From: Symbiobacterium sp040797425
Lineage (GTDB): Bacteria > Bacillota > Sulfobacillia > Symbiobacteriales > Symbiobacteriaceae
Length of the DNA: 64,000 bases
Direction of reading: 5' to 3'
Assembly (NCBI RefSeq): GCF_040797425.1
Contig: NZ_JBFNEH010000012.1
Span: 1 to 64,000, forward strand
Below are positions 60,935 through 64,000 of this stretch, one piece after another. Numbering within the stretch: the stretch's first letter is position 1; each line of letters starts with the position of its first letter. The position numbers and the translations under genes are program-made. The notes beneath the pieces were generated by a model. It saw only the letters and a list, made by a program, of their open reading frames with translations. It did not search any database and was not told the DNA's origin.

Positions 60935-62793
60935 GGCGCCACCTCGGCCCGGGCGTCGGCCTCAAGGCTCGGCTCCAGCAGCGGCATCTCGTGCGGGGCG
61001 GCCTCGATGAAGACGTGCACCCGCTGGTTGCCGGCCACCAACAGGCCCTCGCCCCGCTTGGCGCGGGAGAGCAGGTCCTTTTCCGCCTCCGAGAGGGAGA
61101 GCAGGCGCGGCACGACTTCGAGATCTTTTTCGCCCTGGCGCAGCAGCAGTTTCAGCGACGCGTTGCCCAGCACCGCCTCGCCCTGGCGCGCCACTTCCGG
61201 CGCCAGGAAGTCCACCACGTTCTGCGAGATGATGGTGATGCTGCCGCTGTACTTCCGGATGCGCTTGGACATGTCGCGCAGGAAGTCCAGGGCCTGCGGC
61301 ACCCGGGGGTCGGCCAGGATCCAGGCCTCGTCCACCACCAGCATCTTCCGCTCCGACCGGTCGTGGCGGATGAGGTCCCAAGCATAAGTGAGCACGTTGA
61401 AGTACTGCGCCCTCCGCGTGGCGTCGTCCGCATGCTGCAGGTCGTGCACGTCCAGCACGATGAAGTCGGCCGTTGGCGGCACGCTGGACGGGCCGCCCCA
61501 CAGGGCGGCGTCGGCCCCCTCGCCGGCCGCGCGCAGGAGCAGCGCCAGGCGCTGCCACCGCTCCGGGTCCACCTCAGCCCGGGCCTTCAGGAACTGGTAC
61601 AGGTCGCGGGTGTTGGGCCAGCGGCCTACCTCCTCGGGCCGGGTGTCCCACGTGATGTCGAACTCCCGGTAGAGGTCGAGGATCGCCTCCTCCAGGTTGG
61701 CGCGGTCCAGGTCCGTAAGGTCGCGCAGGTAAAGGGCAAAGAAGGTACGCAGCCGCTGGAGGTGCGCCGCGAGGGGGCTGCTGACCCAGGCCTGTGTGGG
61801 GTCTTCCGCAGCCGTCCCGGTCTGGTCGTCCTCAGGTTCCGGCCGGAACTGGAAGGGGTTGATGCGCCCGCCGCCGCCGGCGGCGTTGACCCAGCTGCCG
61901 CCCAGGCTCTGGCAGAGGTGCCGGTACTCCCGCTCGGGGTCGAGGATGACCACCTTGCAGCCCAGCATGTACTCCCGGAGCAGCATCAGCTTGACGGCGA
62001 AGGACTTGCCGGCGCCGGAGGTGGCCAGCACCGCCATGTTGGGGTTGGTGATGCCGGCCTCCTCCGGCGGGGTCCAGCGGTCAAACAGCACCAGCCCGGC
62101 CCGGTCGTCCCGCCCCAGCAGGATCCCCCGGCCGTGGTTGACCGAGCCGCCCACGAAGGGGAAGGCGCCGGCCACCGTCTCGGACGGCATCGAGCGGGGG
62201 GCAATGGGCGCCAGCCGCGGCGGCAGCCACGCCCAGGGGCCCGCGGCGGCGAGCCCCTCCTGCTGCAGGAAGATGGCGGCGCGGACCCGCATGCCGGCCG
62301 CAGCCGCCGCGGCCTCCACCCGCCGGGCCCGTTGCTCTACTTCCTTCGCGTCCCGACCCAACACCAGCAGCACCACCACCACGGCGAAGACCTGTTGCTG
62401 CTCCTGGTCGATCTTGCGCAGGAGCTCCTGCGCGTCCCGCAGGCTCTGTTCCGTCCGCTGGATCACCAAAGCGTTGCGGGTGCCCCCCTGCAGGCGTGCG
62501 CCGAACTCGGTGATCGAGGCGGTGATGCGCTTCACCAGCAGGCTGGGGTCAGCGGGGGTCAGATGCATGCTCCCCACCACACCGGGCATGGAGAAGAGCC
62601 GGGCCAGCCAGGCCATGGGCACCTTGGGCGGGTACTCGTAGACCAGCAAGACCTTGCCGGCCCTTTCACCCAGCGTGAGGGATGCCCGCTGGAAGTCGAG
62701 GGCCGGCGGGGCGAAGAGGTCGATCAGGTTCGGGGGCACGGCATCGAAGCCGGGCTCCCGTACAGCGGTCTGCTTGCGACGAAAAAGCGGCAT
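60931..62793 (-). CDS. VirB4/TraE-type conjugation ATPase
   Basis: A 620-residue type IV secretion ATPase. The N-terminal half is the VirB4-type membrane-associated domain. The motor domain has Walker A LATSGAGKSFAVK (residues 257-269), VVILDPEREYRHLCQSLGG, and Walker B KMLVVDEAWIL (Asp487, Glu488), followed by the arginine-rich RDMSKRIRKYSGSITIISQN helix. It would energise assembly of a conjugative apparatus or pilus. The next gene upstream encodes a PrgI-like protein 3 bp away, and the downstream small gene overlaps by 4 bases, so all belong to one operon. Confidence 0.94.
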   Translation of the reverse strand: MPLFRRKQTAVREPGFDAVPPNLIDLFAPPALDFQRASLTLGERAGKVLLVYEYPPKVPMAWLARLFSMPGVVGSMHLTPADPSLLVKRITASITEFGARLQGGTRNALVIQRTEQSLRDAQELLRKIDQEQQQVFAVVVVLLVLGRDAKEVEQRARRVEAAAAAAGMRVRAAIFLQQEGLAAAGPWAWLPPRLAPIAPRSMPSETVAGAFPFVGGSVNHGRGILLGRDDRAGLVLFDRWTPPEEAGITNPNMAVLATSGAGKSFAVKLMLLREYMLGCKVVILDPEREYRHLCQSLGGSWVNAAGGGGRINPFQFRPEPEDDQTGTAAEDPTQAWVSSPLAAHLQRLRTFFALYLRDLTDLDRANLEEAILDLYREFDITWDTRPEEVGRWPNTRDLYQFLKARAEVDPERWQRLALLLRAAGEGADAALWGGPSSVPPTADFIVLDVHDLQHADDATRRAQYFNVLTYAWDLIRHDRSERKMLVVDEAWILADPRVPQALDFLRDMSKRIRKYSGSITIISQNVVDFLAPEVARQGEAVLGNASLKLLLRQGEKDLEVVPRLLSLSEAEKDLLSRAKRGEGLLVAGNQRVHVFIEAAPHEMPLLEPSLEADARAEVAP

Positions 62794-62796
62794 CCA

Positions 62797-63807
62797 TCAG
62801 CCCTCCATCAGGGTCGTAACGCTGGGCGGCGCAACGGGCGGCCGCTCGAAGGAAGCCTGGTCGGGATGGCCCCACACGTAGAGCAGGCCGAAGAGCTCCT
62901 GGTCGTCGAGCACCCGCGCGGACAGGTCGCCCTGCTTGAGCCGGGTGGCGAGGTCGTGAGCGCGCTGCAGCACCTCGGCCGCGGCGTTGGGGCCGGGCGA
63001 CTGGGCGAGCAGAATGTAGAAGCGGCGCTCCTGCAGTTCGCCGCCCGCGACCAGGCCCGAGACATACTGCGTGTACATGCGCAGCAGGTGCTCCCGGTTG
63101 CGGTCGACCTCCCGCAACCGGTTGCGCAGCATCTGCACGTACCCGTCCAGGTCAATGGGGCGCGGCAGCGAGAGAATCTGCGCCGGCTGCTGCAGCGAGT
63201 TGATCGCCTCGTGCAGCACGGCCAGCAGGCGCTCCTGTTCCCGGGGGCTGCGCAGCTGCAGGTTGACGGGCTCGACCTGGATCACCGCGACGAGGCGGCC
63301 GTCGCGGCGGTGGATGAGGTCGTCGGCCACGTCCACCACCGGCAGCCACTCCTGCACCGTTTTGGGCAGCGTGGATTTCGGCAGCTTCTTTTTGCGCCCC
63401 AGCTTTCGCCGGGGCATCTGCGGCCGGGCGGGCACGGCCGGCTGCGGAGCGGCGTTCGGGGAGATGACGGCGGGCAACTGGGACGGCTCCGCGTCGCCCA
63501 CCCGCTCCGCCGCCGAACCTGCGCCCAGCCGGAAGAGCATGCGCTGGGGCGTACGATTGAACGCCCGTTGCCTGAGGAGAATGGCGAGGATGCTGTTCTG
63601 TTCCCCTTGGACCAGGAAAAAGCTGAGCGCGCCGAACGCGATGCTGCAGTAGATCGCATAGCTGCCCGGGTAGAAGTAGGCGGCGGCCTGAGCGATCAGG
63701 TACCCGATACCAGCACCGGCCAGGGCGAATCCGACCTCCATGAGCCCCACGCCGGGCAGGAGCTCTATCCGGGTCGTGGGCTGCCGCGGAATATGGAACT
63801 GACCCAT
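62797..63807 (-). CDS. PrgI-like/TraC N-terminal conjugation protein
   Basis: A 336-residue protein. Two adjacent N-terminal membrane helices (about residues 22-65, VGFALAGAGIGYLIAQAAAYF and YAIYCSIAFGALSFFLV) match the PrgI/VirB3 type. A basic linker (RRKLGRKKKLPKS) follows, then a cytoplasmic domain beginning VVDVADDLIHRRDGRLVAVIQVEPVN. That domain has the look of the VirB4 N-terminal domain separated from its ATPase. ATG 63807 follows GTGAGGAGGAG; the open frame to 63828 is not used. It lies directly before the VirB4-like gene and should act with it at the membrane. Confidence 0.85.
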   Translation of the reverse strand: MGQFHIPRQPTTRIELLPGVGLMEVGFALAGAGIGYLIAQAAAYFYPGSYAIYCSIAFGALSFFLVQGEQNSILAILLRQRAFNRTPQRMLFRLGAGSAAERVGDAEPSQLPAVISPNAAPQPAVPARPQMPRRKLGRKKKLPKSTLPKTVQEWLPVVDVADDLIHRRDGRLVAVIQVEPVNLQLRSPREQERLLAVLHEAINSLQQPAQILSLPRPIDLDGYVQMLRNRLREVDRNREHLLRMYTQYVSGLVAGGELQERRFYILLAQSPGPNAAAEVLQRAHDLATRLKQGDLSARVLDDQELFGLLYVWGHPDQASFERPPVAPPSVTTLMEG

Positions 63808-63821
63808 GGCGTTGCTCCTCC

Positions 63822-64000
63822 TCACCACGGCATGCGAATCAGCTGTGAAGCCAGCATCTGCCCCTGCTGGTTACCAAAGGCATAATGGCGGAGCGCTCGC
63901 GGTCCCTGCGTTCCGATGGCAATGAGGGCGAGAATGGCCACCATGGTCCTCCAGGCAACGCCAGACTTGCTCAAGTTTGACAAGTCGATAGTCTCGTACA
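63822..64000 (-). CDS. C-terminal end of a small membrane protein of the conjugation cluster (cut by window edge)
   Basis: The minus strand is open from the window edge to a TGA at 63822-63824, ending LASQLIRMPW. The visible part has one hydrophobic helix (MVAILALIAIGTQGP) and a short tail, as in VirB2/TrbC-like pilin subunits or small T4SS membrane proteins. The start lies outside or at an ATG near 63954. It precedes the PrgI-like gene by 14 bases. The reading frame was worked out by hand because the gene is incomplete. Confidence 0.6.
   Translation of the reverse strand, partial: YETIDLSNLSKSGVAWRTMVAILALIAIGTQGPRALRHYAFGNQQGQMLASQLIRMPW

Overview
The window is one contiguous, gene-dense stretch of a high-G+C bacterial chromosome with clearly Firmicute gene content: an IreB regulator downstream of alaS, a T-box leader on alaS, MntR with all its metal ligands, CotF-like coat proteins, a GerMN lipoprotein, a SUF system with SufU, and LutABC. 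High G+C, frequent GTG/TTG starts and spore/flagellar genes together point to Symbiobacterium or a close relative. This is inference from gene content; no 16S or tRNA gene was seen.

Layout. 1-4.1 kb: ireB, a GNAT gene and alaS on the minus strand, with a T-box leader and a consensus promoter. 4.1-16.5 kb: a coiled-coil lipoprotein; a GerMN lipoprotein behind a two-component pair in the gene order of actinobacterial mtrA-mtrB-lpqB; an MBL hydrolase; a TetR regulator with two palindromic operators; an HExxH protein; a collapsed sugar-dehydrogenase pseudogene; a phosphoesterase; mntR; an MFS exporter; and an unusual short FliY-like protein. 16.5-30.9 kb: a MarR-controlled heterodimeric ABC exporter, a chemoreceptor followed by two CotF-like genes, a deleted serine-hydrolase pseudogene, a GNAT gene, prfC, a soluble HtrA-like protease, NUDIX and coiled-coil genes. 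30.9-36.7 kb: a frameshifted duplicated-domain gene, rnhB, an MFS gene, a SanA-like gene, a pair of small secreted proteins, and a SufR-like regulator.

36.7-43.0 kb is the divergent suf locus: the regulator faces sufC-sufD-sufS-sufU-sufB-Rieske-sufT, with two matching inverted repeats 84 bp apart between them, one overlapping the -35 of a good promoter. 43.0-52.4 kb: DoxX, a carboxylesterase, an array of interspersed repeats, an iron alcohol dehydrogenase, a lactate module (lldP-lutA-lutB-lutC with a FadR/LldR-type operator) and a diheme cytochrome c peroxidase. 52.6-56.6 kb: an SCP2-like protein, iron alcohol dehydrogenase, tungsten aldehyde:ferredoxin oxidoreductase and MoaD-like protein, probably one aldehyde/alcohol operon. 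56.6-59.3 kb: a lipocalin-like protein translationally coupled to a membrane protein joining an isoprenylcysteine-methyltransferase-like half to an Lgt-like half. 59.5-64.0 kb: a DsbA-like gene and the edge of a conjugation (type IV secretion) cluster that runs off the right end.

The least ordinary features are the methyltransferase/Lgt-like fusion with its lipocalin-like partner, the SCP2-ADH-AOR-MoaD operon, the twin suf operators, a family of intergenic inverted repeats around a CTGTTCG...TTCACTGGTGCTG core, and three genes broken by internal deletion or frameshift.
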